Shown here piece by piece: positions 1-8,100 of a stretch of DNA of 64,000 nt. Below the pieces are notes generated by a model. It saw only the letters and a list, made by a program, of their open reading frames with translations. It ran no database searches and was not told the origin of the DNA. This DNA is from Gemmobacter caeni (GTDB taxonomy: Bacteria > Pseudomonadota > Alphaproteobacteria > Rhodobacterales > Rhodobacteraceae). The stretch's first letter is position 1; each line of letters opens with the position of its first letter. Location: the NCBI RefSeq assembly GCF_003054195.1, contig NZ_QBKP01000014.1, positions 1-64,000 on the forward strand, read 5' to 3'. The position numbers and the translations under genes are program-made.

Positions 1-93
1 CTGGAAAGCTACGCCGCCACGGGCCTGCTCAACCGCGAGCCAAAGGGGTCACTTTTGGGCGCCGATCGGGGGGCCCGTTTGGATGCCGATTGA
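1..93 (+). CDS. C-terminal end of an upstream head-module protein (partial)
   Basis: The frame starting at base 1 is open to a TGA at 91-93 and ends in ...LLGADRGARLDAD, so it is the last 30 residues of a gene that begins outside the window. By lambda order it should be the portal or prohead protease/scaffold, but 30 residues are too few to tell. A second short frame (83-193, 36 residues from an ATG) overlaps this stop and runs up to the decoration gene. It could be a tiny head gene or chance, and no ribosome binding site helps to decide. Confidence 0.4.
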   Translation: MESYAATGLLNREPKGSLLGADRGARLDAD

Positions 94-206
94 CACCGCG
101 ATGATGAACACCCAGAACCCGGACGTCGGGGCGGGGGCGTCGTCTGGCGAGGAGAGCGACGTTCTTGCCGCTTACCGTGCGGCGCAGGTCTAACAGGAGC
201 ACCGAG

Positions 207-587
207 ATGGCCAACTACACCCCCGGAATCGCGTCCGTCATCCTCGGTGATACCGAGATCAATGAGCCGCTGTTTTTGAACTACGATATCCGCCCCGGCG
301 CGTATGAGGGCCACGCTCTCGCCTCCGGGCAGACCATCGCGCTGCAAGCGCCGGTTACTCTGAATGAGGACGGCGAAGTCATCGAGGCAGAGGCCGGAAC
401 GCCTGCCATCGGCTTGTGCATGTCGCCGATCAACGCCGAGACGACCAGCGTCCAGGTGCTGAAAACCGGAGTCCTGAACTCCCGGGCTATCGCTTGGCCC
501 GCGTCCTACGACACCGCCGAAAAGCGCGCCGCCGCCTTCCGTGGCGCACCCGCGCCGACCAACATCATCGTCAAAACCGCCGTCTAA
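207..587 (+). CDS. Head decoration protein (lambda gpD-like)
   Basis: A 126-residue protein placed directly before the major capsid gene, as lambda D is before E. The sequence is rich in beta-prone stretches and has the features of the head decoration family: an N-terminal arm, a segment about the sample value being small or initial (ALASGQTIALQAPV), and a C-terminal half with VQVLKTGVLNSRAIAWP. It would bind capsid trimers and stabilise the expanded shell. The ATG at 207 is chosen because ACAGGAGC precedes it with good spacing; an upstream in-frame start at 165 has no such site. Assignment rests on position plus general family pattern. Confidence 0.75.
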   Translation: MANYTPGIASVILGDTEINEPLFLNYDIRPGAYEGHALASGQTIALQAPVTLNEDGEVIEAEAGTPAIGLCMSPINAETTSVQVLKTGVLNSRAIAWPASYDTAEKRAAAFRGAPAPTNIIVKTAV

Positions 588-610
588 GCGTCTGAACGGG
601 AGAAAATAAA

Positions 611-1675
611 ATGAACATGAGACCCATGAACTTCCAGGAGATGCGCTTCGCGGTCGAGGACACGAAGCCGCAGGTCCGGCTGTTCTCCGACAGGATCTTC
701 AAGCACTCTTATCAGGCGGACAACGACCTGATCCACATCGAGAAGATCCCGATGGCGAGCAACATCGTCGCACCGACGGTGAACCCGCGTCTTTCCGGCC
801 CGGCGGTCGGGAATCAAGGCACGAAAACGATGGTCCTGACGCCCAGCTACTTCCGCCTGACCTCGCCGGTCGAGCCGTCCGGAATCTATACCGGGACGGA
901 CAAGAACAAGCTGTCCTACATGTATGACGCCAACCCCATGAACCGTCTCGCCAAGGAACGGAAGCGCGTCAACAACGAGCACATCAGCCGCATCGAGGAG
1001 GGCTGGGAGCTGCAAGCCGCTCAGGCCGCCATCACCGGCAAGGTGAACGTCTATTACGAGGGGTCCACGGTCAGTGAGGTGGATTATCATCGTGACCCGG
1101 CCCTCACTGTCGTGAAGACGTCCGGCACGTTCTGGGACGAGGACGAAGATCTGATTCTGGAAGACATCCAAAGCATGATCGACCGGATCTACGACCTGAC
1201 CGGAGAGACCGCCGTGCACGCCCTGATGGGACGGAACGTTGCGAGCCGCGTCCGCAAATCCGCGCGCAAGGGTGCGCTAAAAGACCTCTTGGACAAGCGC
1301 TATCAGCCGGACGGGACCAGCTTGGTCACCGGGCTGACGAAACCGGGCGAACTGGTGGAAATCGGGAATATCGGCGGGCTGATCGACGCCTACGAATACA
1401 AGGTGAAGTTCCGCGTCCCGCGTGACGGCGGGCTGGAAGTGGTTCAGCCGCTCGGGGACAACCAGATCTGTCTTCTGACGGACGACATCCTGGGCATCAA
1501 CGCTCACGGTGCCATCAAGAACCGCGCCGCGAACTATGTGGCGGCGAAGATTTTCGCCCAGAACTACGTTGAGGGCAATGCTCCTCAATACGAGTTCATG
1601 TCACACGAAAGCGCGCCTCTCGCGATTGTCGCGGACGCAAACCGCACCGCCCTCATGACGGTGCTGGGTGCCTGA
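611..1675 (+). CDS. Major capsid protein, lambda E family
   Basis: A 354-residue protein that matches the phage major capsid protein E family in length and pattern. It has the N-terminal stretch with DNDLIHIEKIPMASNIVAPTV, a mid segment LAKERKRVNNEHISRIEEGW (long spine-helix region), and the C-terminal ANYVAAKIFAQNYVEGNAPQ followed by SHESAPLAIV, a hallmark of the family. It forms the icosahedral shell. GGGAG lies eight bases before the ATG. The gene is followed by a strong GC hairpin with a U-tract (1687-1717), which probably sets its high transcript level relative to downstream genes. Confidence 0.93.
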   Translation: MNMRPMNFQEMRFAVEDTKPQVRLFSDRIFKHSYQADNDLIHIEKIPMASNIVAPTVNPRLSGPAVGNQGTKTMVLTPSYFRLTSPVEPSGIYTGTDKNKLSYMYDANPMNRLAKERKRVNNEHISRIEEGWELQAAQAAITGKVNVYYEGSTVSEVDYHRDPALTVVKTSGTFWDEDEDLILEDIQSMIDRIYDLTGETAVHALMGRNVASRVRKSARKGALKDLLDKRYQPDGTSLVTGLTKPGELVEIGNIGGLIDAYEYKVKFRVPRDGGLEVVQPLGDNQICLLTDDILGINAHGAIKNRAANYVAAKIFAQNYVEGNAPQYEFMSHESAPLAIVADANRTALMTVLGA

Positions 1676-1686
1676 TAAGCGAACTC

Positions 1687-1717
1687 GGGCGGCCCACGGG
1701 CCGCCCATCAACTTTTT
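1687..1717 (+). terminator. Hairpin with U-tract after the capsid gene
   Basis: GGGCGGCCC (1687-1695) pairs with GGGCCGCCC (1698-1706), and TTTTT follows at 1713-1717. Because the tail genes downstream must still be transcribed, it is more likely a partial terminator or an mRNA 3' stabiliser that raises capsid transcript over its neighbours than a full stop. Confidence 0.65.
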
Positions 1718-1727
1718 GGAGAATGTG

Positions 1728-2048
1728 ATGGTTGAACTGATTGCGATCCACACCGTGCAATACCTGCGCAATGGGAAACAGGCGGTGGCGTTCCCAGGTT
1801 CTCGCTTCGAGATGCTGGATGCTGATGCGGAGTCGGTTATCCGTCAGAAGGCGGCGTTTTATGCAAACCCGCACGACGTGGTGCCCGTTCAGGCACCTGT
1901 TGCTACACCGGCCACTGACGCCCCAGCGGTGACCGAATCCGACTCTGAACCGGCCCCCGTCGAGCCTGAGACGCCGACCGAGCCTGAGACGGACGCGGAC
2001 GCCAAGCCGAAGCGGGCCCGGAAGGCCAAGACCGAAGCCGCGGAGTGA
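1728..2048 (+). CDS. Small head protein, possible gpFI-like DNA packaging accessory
   Basis: A 106-residue protein with two parts. The first about 50 residues are folded-looking (VELIAIHTVQYLRNGKQAVA, then FEMLDADAESVI). The C-terminal half is a low-complexity Pro/Glu/Thr tail (EPAPVEPETPTEPETDAD) ending in a basic KPKRARKAKTE patch. Its place between capsid E and the joining protein matches lambda FI, but the sequence alone does not prove that role. ATG 1728 is preceded by TTGGAG. Confidence 0.6.
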   Translation: MVELIAIHTVQYLRNGKQAVAFPGSRFEMLDADAESVIRQKAAFYANPHDVVPVQAPVATPATDAPAVTESDSEPAPVEPETPTEPETDADAKPKRARKAKTEAAE

Positions 2049-2052
2049 TCGC

Positions 2053-2439
2053 ATGGACTGGAGGGAACGCGCCCAGGCCATGGCCGAGGCCCGCGCCCAG
2101 GTCCATGAGATCTACAAGATACCCGTCATGCTGACGACCGACAACGGCGTCAGCTGGCGGGTCGTTTTTTGTCGTTTGCACGAGTCGGTGAACCCGGACG
2201 GTCAGACGGTTGGGAGCCAGAATTCCCGCATCACGGTCGATACGGACACCCCGGTGGCGATCTTCAGACACGCCGAGGCCCCCGACCTGAAAGCAAATGA
2301 CATCGTGTCGGTGTCGGAAGGCGTCGCCTACAAGGTGGCGTCCGCCGCCCCGCCTGACCGTTACGGGTATCGGAACGTCCGCTTAAAGCACGACCATTCC
2401 GGCGTGGCGCGGCCCGTCCCCGATTGGGAGACCCTGTGA
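2053..2439 (+). CDS. Head-tail joining protein (gpFII-like)
   Basis: A 128-residue protein lying just after the small head gene and before the minor tail Z homologue, the position of lambda FII. It has an N-terminal helix (RERAQAMAEARAQVHEIY) followed by a beta-rich body with TVDTDTPVAIFRHAEAPDLK. FII caps the connector so that the tail can attach. Its stop overlaps the next start as TGATG, so the two are probably translationally coupled. Assigned by position and size; sequence recognition is weak. Confidence 0.6.
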   Translation: MDWRERAQAMAEARAQVHEIYKIPVMLTTDNGVSWRVVFCRLHESVNPDGQTVGSQNSRITVDTDTPVAIFRHAEAPDLKANDIVSVSEGVAYKVASAAPPDRYGYRNVRLKHDHSGVARPVPDWETL

Positions 2440-3038
2440 TGGCCGTCGCATACGTCGCCTTGGAGAACGTCGTGGACGTCGCGCAGCTGCGCGAGGTCTT
2501 GGAGAACCACGGCCCCGTCCTGCTGAGGGCGGTGAACGACGCGGGCAGGTTCGCGCACAACGAGGCGCGGAAGCGTATCACGGAAGGCGGCACGAACTGG
2601 CCCGCCGGATACATCAACAATAAGACATTGAGTCTGCGGCCCGCGACGTCCCTGATGCGCGGAAACACCGGTTCCGCCGTCATCACCGCCCGGTCCAGAC
2701 CGTCCACCCTGACCAGGTTCAACGCGACGGTCGTGAATGACGATAAACGCAAGGGCGTCCGGGTTGAGGTGAACCGGGGGCGGCCGAAGATCCTGTGGAA
2801 GGCGTTCATGACGAACATGGGCGGGAACGCATTGGTCATGATGCGCGAGGGTGATTACCGGCAGCTCCCGAACATAAACGCACACAAATACGCCTGGAAC
2901 GGTCTGGTGTCCCTGTATGGCCCGTCCGTCGACCAGGTTTTCAAGACGCACCGGGACGGACCCGACGGCATCGCCACGATGGCGCTGGACCGCTTGGAGG
3001 ACGTGTTCGCGGAACTGATGGGGTTTAAGCATGCCTGA
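2439..3038 (+). CDS. Minor tail protein Z-like
   Basis: A 199-residue protein that resembles the lambda gpZ family: an N-terminal helix (VDVAQLREVLENHGPVLLRA), a central basic region about residues 40-110 rich in Arg, and a C-terminal helix ending in FAELMGFKHA. Z helps fit the end of the genome into the tail channel and is needed for tail-head connection. Translation starts at ATG 2439, overlapping the upstream stop, rather than at the earlier in-frame 2424 start that lacks a ribosome site. Its end overlaps the next gene by eight bases. Confidence 0.7.
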   Translation: MAVAYVALENVVDVAQLREVLENHGPVLLRAVNDAGRFAHNEARKRITEGGTNWPAGYINNKTLSLRPATSLMRGNTGSAVITARSRPSTLTRFNATVVNDDKRKGVRVEVNRGRPKILWKAFMTNMGGNALVMMREGDYRQLPNINAHKYAWNGLVSLYGPSVDQVFKTHRDGPDGIATMALDRLEDVFAELMGFKHA

Positions 3039-3519
3039 GCCGATCCGACTGACCGTGATGAAAAAGCTGTGCTCCGAGATCGAGCAGCGCGCTGGCTTGG
3101 CCGGTGCGGTATTCCGTGGCCGCTCCTACTTTGGGCCCGCGACGGGAGGGCCGTTGAAGATGGTCTCGGTTTTTGAGGACGGGGCCCACGCCGAGGATTA
3201 CCCCCAGCAGACCGGGGACGGTCGCGCGAACGTGGTCCGACTCCCGCTAATCCTGATGGGGTATGACGTCGAGGGGGTCGAGCACCCCACGGACCCCGCG
3301 ATGGTCATGATGCACGACGTTCTGGCGGCCCTGAGGGGCGTCAAGCGCGACGGAGCGCCGGACGGGAACCGGAGCCGCAACTATCTGGGGATGGGCCGCA
3401 TCGTGGACGACATCCAGATCGGGAACGGCCACGTCTATCCGGCCTTCGCGAACGAGAACACCTCCGTGGCGTTCTTCCTGGTGCCGGTGACCGTCACCTA
3501 CGTGGACTTGGCCGCCTGA
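3031..3519 (+). CDS. Tail terminator protein (gpU-like)
   Basis: A 162-residue protein directly between the Z homologue and the tail tube gene, as gpU is in lambda. The fold pattern fits the family: N-terminal helix (IRLTVMKKLCSEIEQRA), a beta strand pair around VVRLPLILMGYDVEG, a second helix (AMVMMHDVLAALRGV), and a C-terminal strand FFLVPVTVTYVDLAA. The tail terminator caps the growing tube and makes the head-binding surface. Assigned by position and predicted secondary structure. Confidence 0.72.
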   Translation: MPEPIRLTVMKKLCSEIEQRAGLAGAVFRGRSYFGPATGGPLKMVSVFEDGAHAEDYPQQTGDGRANVVRLPLILMGYDVEGVEHPTDPAMVMMHDVLAALRGVKRDGAPDGNRSRNYLGMGRIVDDIQIGNGHVYPAFANENTSVAFFLVPVTVTYVDLAA

Positions 3520-3600
3520 TCCGCCTGAGACGCCTGAACCGTATTTGCCCTGTGTGACACTGGCCCGTCGCGGCCGAAACCAACATACAGGAGCGCCACG

Positions 3601-4377
3601 ATGGCACAAACCCAGAACTACACCGTGGGCCGCGGTAAGGTCTTTTATGCACCGTTCCGCCCGGGCACCACGCGCCCCGCCGGATGGGAATACATCGGAC
3701 ACACCACGGAGCTGGGGATCTCCGCCACGACCGAGAAGCTGGACCACTGGAACATGGACAGCAAGCGCAAGCGCAAGGACAAGACCGTCACTCTTAGCGC
3801 CGAGTTCGCCATGACGTTCAGCACGGACCACATCAGCCCCAACAACGTCGCCCGCTTCTTCCTGAGCGACGGCGCGCAGACCGTCAGCCAAGCCGCTGCG
3901 GCCAGCGTGAACCAGACCATCACCGGCATCGAGATCGACCGCTATTACACGCTGGGCGATTCCGACGGCGCGCCGATGGGCGTCAAGGAGCTGGAATCCG
4001 TGACCGTGACGGTCGGCGGGACGGCTCTGGAAGAGGAGATCGACTATATTGCGGACCTGGTGAACGGCACCGTTTACTTCGTCGAGGGCGGTGCGGCTAC
4101 CGCGGGTGCGGACGCCGTGATCACCTACGGGGTTCGCGCGTCCACGTTCGACCGCGTGCTGTCCGGGGACGCAGAGGTTCGCGGCGCTCTGAAGTTCGTG
4201 TCCGACAACGCCACCGGTGATAACGTCACGATACTGGCACCCTGCGTCGAGATCTCCCCGAACGGGGACTATGCGCTGAAGGGCGACGAGTGGCAGGTCC
4301 TGTCGTTCAACGTCTCGGTTCTGGAACTCGATGACCGGGCCGCGCTGTATCGCGACGGACGCCCGGAGACGGTCTGA
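3601..4377 (+). CDS. Major tail tube protein (gpV-like)
   Basis: A 258-residue protein, the usual size for a tail tube protein with an extra C-terminal domain. Residues 1-90 read YTVGRGKVFYAPFRPGT and TTELGISATTEKLDHW, the characteristic beta-barrel start of siphovirus tube subunits. A repeated GIEIDRYYTLG segment and EEEIDYIADLVNGTVYF follow, typical of alphaproteobacterial prophage tube proteins. It polymerises into the flexible tube. AGGAG lies before the ATG at 3601. A 23-base hairpin (4392-4414) follows the stop. Confidence 0.88.
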   Translation: MAQTQNYTVGRGKVFYAPFRPGTTRPAGWEYIGHTTELGISATTEKLDHWNMDSKRKRKDKTVTLSAEFAMTFSTDHISPNNVARFFLSDGAQTVSQAAAASVNQTITGIEIDRYYTLGDSDGAPMGVKELESVTVTVGGTALEEEIDYIADLVNGTVYFVEGGAATAGADAVITYGVRASTFDRVLSGDAEVRGALKFVSDNATGDNVTILAPCVEISPNGDYALKGDEWQVLSFNVSVLELDDRAALYRDGRPETV

Positions 4378-4391
4378 CATCCACAACTACC

Positions 4392-4414
4392 CGGCCGCCG
4401 AGTTTCGGCGGCCG
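4392..4414 (+). other. Intercistronic hairpin after the tail tube gene
   Basis: CGGCCGCCGA (4392-4401) and TCGGCGGCCG (4405-4414) form a ten-base-pair stem with a three-base loop. No U-tract follows, so it is probably an mRNA stabiliser or processing site, placed like the hairpin after the capsid gene. Confidence 0.6.
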
Positions 4415-4433
4415 TTAACGATTGGAGCCACGC

Positions 4434-4850
4434 ATGGCGTTCGCCGATTTCCGCCCTCACTATTTGAAGGTCACCGACCGCGCCGGCAACGAGCTGGGAC
4501 AGGTCCGTGCGCTGAACGAGTCCGACCTGAGCTTGCTGTGGCAGAAGCACGAGGACGCGATGGAGCTGGTTTTCCAGTCCGTCACGTCCGAGGGCGTCTC
4601 ACCCGACCTGATGGTGGGTGCCGCGGCCGTCGCCGCCATCAAGGTGGCTCCGGACATGGTCACGGACCTGATTTGTCTGGCGTCCGGGGAGCCGGACTGG
4701 GACGCGACGTTCCGGGCGGTGTCCACGATGCCGGTCGGGATGCGCCTTGAGATCTTGGGCGCGGTCCTCAGGTTGACGGCGGAGTCCGAGGGCGGGCTGG
4801 AAAAACTGTTGGGTCTGTTCAGGCTGCTGCGTCCAAGAACCGACCCGTAA
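4434..4850 (+). CDS. Tail assembly chaperone G
   Basis: A 138-residue protein between tube and tape measure genes, the fixed position of lambda G. The start ATG 4434 follows TTGGAG. It carries a helix-rich core (ESDLSLLWQKHEDAMELVF; AAAVAAIKVAPDMVTDLICL) as expected of a tape-measure chaperone. Near its end the codons GAA AAA at 4800-4805, inside the run GGAAAAAC, could let the ribosome slip back one base into the T frame, giving the longer G-T protein. G binds the tape measure during tail assembly and is absent from the virion. Confidence 0.82.
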   Translation: MAFADFRPHYLKVTDRAGNELGQVRALNESDLSLLWQKHEDAMELVFQSVTSEGVSPDLMVGAAAVAAIKVAPDMVTDLICLASGEPDWDATFRAVSTMPVGMRLEILGAVLRLTAESEGGLEKLLGLFRLLRPRTDP

Positions 4851-5125
4851 AGGACGCCCGGACACAGCCCGGAACGCCCGTCTCGCGGTTCATGATGACC
4901 GTCAGGCGGACGGTCTCGTTTCTATTGGCGAACGGCCACCACAACGCCGCCCTATACCCCGTCGCCCGTATTTTCCTCGAAGCGGAGCTGGTTCGCGAGC
5001 GGCTCGACGCGGAGCGCGCCGACGCCGCCGTCCTGATGCAGCTGACGGTCGGAAGTCTCATGGACAAGCAGACTGCCAAGGACTTCACGAAGCGTATCGG
5101 GGAGATGACGGGGAATGGCCGTTAA
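4751..5125 (+). CDS. T extension of the G-T chaperone, reached by -1 frameshift
   Basis: The frame one base behind G is open from just after a TGA at 4748-4750 to the TAA at 5123-5125, so it overlaps the last 100 bases of G. Slippage at 4799-4805 would add 106 residues to the first 124 of G, giving a protein of about 230 residues. This is the classic lambda G/G-T layout. An internal ATG (4892) exists but has no convincing ribosome site, so T is most likely made only as the fusion. The end overlaps the tape measure start by 11 bases. Confidence 0.75.
   Translation, partial: DLGRGPQVDGGVRGRAGKTVGSVQAAASKNRPVKDARTQPGTPVSRFMMTVRRTVSFLLANGHHNAALYPVARIFLEAELVRERLDAERADAAVLMQLTVGSLMDKQTAKDFTKRIGEMTGNGR
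4799..4806 (+). other. Candidate -1 frameshift slippery site
   Basis: GGAAAAAC, read in G frame as GAA AAA after a G. The tRNA on AAA can re-pair perfectly after slipping back; the one on GAA would mismatch at its middle base, so it is a weaker heptamer than lambda GGGAAAG. It lies inside the only window (4751-4850) in which both frames are open. Confidence 0.55.
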
Positions 5126-8100
5126 CCAGCACGAAACCAGTCTAAGGATCACCGCCAATAACGACGCGTCTAAGCCCCTGAAGCAGGCGGCGGACGACCT
5201 GGGTCGGTTCGAGGACGCCGTCAAGGCGGGCGGGACCGCGCTGGACAACCACACCGGCAACATCCGCGACTTCGGCAAGGCCGCGCAGAACGTGTTCAAG
5301 CCCTTGGGGGACTTGGGCAAGCAGGCGGTGGGCAAGCTGACGGCTGCGGTGGAACAGCTGGACGCTGCGCTGGAAGACACCAACGCCAACATCGGCGTCA
5401 CCAAGAACCAGATACAGTCATACAAGGACGCGGCAGCGGCGGTGGACGCCCAGATCGACGCGGTCCAGAAGCTGCGGGACGCCGAGGACGCACGCCGGAC
5501 GTCCGAATCCTCGAACCTTGCTCACCTGAAAGACGCGGAGGCGGAACATCTGGCCGCAGTCCGCAAGTCGGCCGATGCCCAGATCGCGGGCATCAACGAG
5601 GCCACCCAGGCCCGCCGCGACGAGCTCGCGGCCATCGACGCCCAGATCTCCGCCGAGCAGAAGCTGGCGAACGCCCGCGACAAGAAGCTGGCTAAGGCAT
5701 CCAAGGACATCGACGAGAGCGTCGCCAAACAGCGTGAGCTGGAAGAGGCCCGTTCCAAGGCGGCTCCGGACCTGGCTCCGTTCGACGCCCAGATCGCGAA
5801 GCAGCGTCAGCTCAAAGAGGCGGCGGACGCCGAGCTGAAAGCGCGGCAGTCGGCTCACTCCCAGTCTGTCGCAGAACGCCGAGAGATATTGGCCCAGCGA
5901 AAAGTCCTGTTGGACAACGCGAGGGTTGAGAAGACGAGTTATGAGCAGCGTAAACAGCGTTTCGCTGATACCAGGGCCAGCATAAGGGCCGCAATGAAGG
6001 CCCCGGGTGCTAACCTTATGACTCTGGTCACGCAGGATGCCGCGAACACCCGTGGATCCGGAGCGAACGAAGCTGCGTTCAAGGCGTTCTCCGCCGAGAA
6101 TCTCGGACAACGCAAAGCTCTCACCGCACATTTGGCGGACCTCGGTAAGCGCATCGAGGCCGAGAAAGCCGCTGCGGACGCCGTCAAGACCACGGTCGAT
6201 GCACACGCCTCAGAGATCGCGAGGCTGAACGAACTCCGGAAACCCACGGCGGACCGCGTCGCTGACATCGACAAGCAGATCGCCGCCGAGGAGAAGGCCC
6301 AGGCACGCCGCCGGACCATAATTGACGAGCAGATCGCGGCTCAGGCCCAGTCCGCTAAGGTTGTCAAAGATCTCGCCAAGGCCCGCGACGCCATTGTGCC
6401 GGACGTCACCAAGTCGGATGCTGACATCGAAACCGTCAATAAGACTGTCGCCGCAGAGAAAGCCGCGTCCGACGCTCGCATCAAGGCCCAGAAGGACCTG
6501 ACGGACTGCGTAACGACGGAGTCCAAAGAGCGTATCGCGGCCGCCAACAAGGAGCTGGCGGAGCTGCGCAAGGCCCGCACCGCGGAGAACGCCCGCGTCA
6601 GGGCGGGCATCAAGGCCCAAGGCACGCTGGACGAGCGTCGCGAGCGCATCACCTCCGAGCGCGACCAAGCCGCCGCGATGCGTGACCGCGCCATCTTCCT
6701 AAACAGACAGATCACGGACCCCACCGCCCTGAGGCGCGTGGCCCGGACCATCGGGAGCGGCCCGGAGACCCAGTCCCGCGGCATGGCCGCCCTGACGGAG
6801 CAGACCCGCAAGGCGGCGGACGCCCAGCGCCTGCTGAACGGCGAGGTGAAGCGCGGGAACTCCGGTTTCAACTCCGCAAGGTCCTATATTATGGGCTTGG
6901 TGTCCGCATACGCCCTGTATGCGACGACCGTGACCCAAGCGTCCCAGGCGATCGAGGCGTTCAAGACCAAGCAGGCCTTCGAGATCACCGTGTCCAACAC
7001 GCTGGGCGGGGACATGGCCAAGGCACGCGGAGAGTTCGAATATCTGACGGACGCCGCGAACGAGTTCGGGTTCTCCGTCGCGACGATCAGCCAGGAATAC
7101 GCGAAGCTGGCGGCGACGGCCCGCGGTATCGGCCGTTCCGACAAGGACATCCGGTCCATGTTCGAGGGCGTGCTTTCTGTCGGCCGGGTGAACAATCTGA
7201 GCGACGAGAAGATGCAGGACGCGTTCCGGGCGGTCACGCAGATCCTGTCCAAGAACCAGGTCATGTCCGAGGAGCTCAAAGGTCAGCTGGCCGAGGCGCT
7301 GCCGGGCGCCGTCGTCCGATTCGCCCAGTCCCAGGGGTATGACCCTGACCAGATGAAGCAGTTCTCCAAGGACCTGGAGGACGGCAAGTTCGCCGCCCGC
7401 GACATCATCGAATACGCCCAGCGTGAGCTGGAGGACAACGCGGCCGCGGTCCTTCGCGCCCAGAACACGTTCCAAGCCACGATGGCCCGGTTCCAGAACA
7501 CCCTGTTCAAGAGCCGCACGGACTTCGCGGAGAACGGGTTCATGGACGGCCTGACCGAGACGATCCGGGAGCTGGACGAGTTCTTCAAGTCCGAGGACGG
7601 CAAGGCCTATCTGATACGGCTGGGTGAGGGCGCCAAGGTCGCGGTTGACGCGCTGGCTCTGCTGGCCAGGAACCTGGACACAATCATCGCTCTGGCCGGG
7701 ACGCTGGGGGCGGTCTGGGGCGCTAAAAAGATCGGCGGCGCGGCCACCGGCATCGCGTCGTTCTTCGCGGACGCCAAGGTCTCGGCGGCCGCGGCCAGCG
7801 GGGCCATCGGCACGGCGGGCAAGTCGGCGGCTGGCGCGGCCCGGTCCTTCGGGATGCTGGCGGCTGTCGGTCGGGGTCTGCTGGGGGTGTTCGGGGGGCC
7901 GGTCGGTCTGGTGGCCATGCTGGCGTCTCTGGGTGCCGGGGCCCTGTGGTCATGGACCTCGTCCCAGAACGCCGAGCAGGCCGCGCAGGCGCAGTCCCGC
8001 ATGGAGCGGATCCGGGACGTCATCGGGGAAATCCGGTCCGCAGCGGTGGACGCGGACGGGGACGTCTCGAAGTTCGTGAAGAACCTGGGCGCGATCCGGG

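Noticed and set aside
3507-3546. An RpoH-type promoter (CTTG then CGTATTT) before the tail tube gene
   Set aside because: CTTG at 3507 and CGTATTT at 3540 are 29 bases apart, too far for a sigma promoter; the other copies of CGTATTT have no CTTG at fixed distance.
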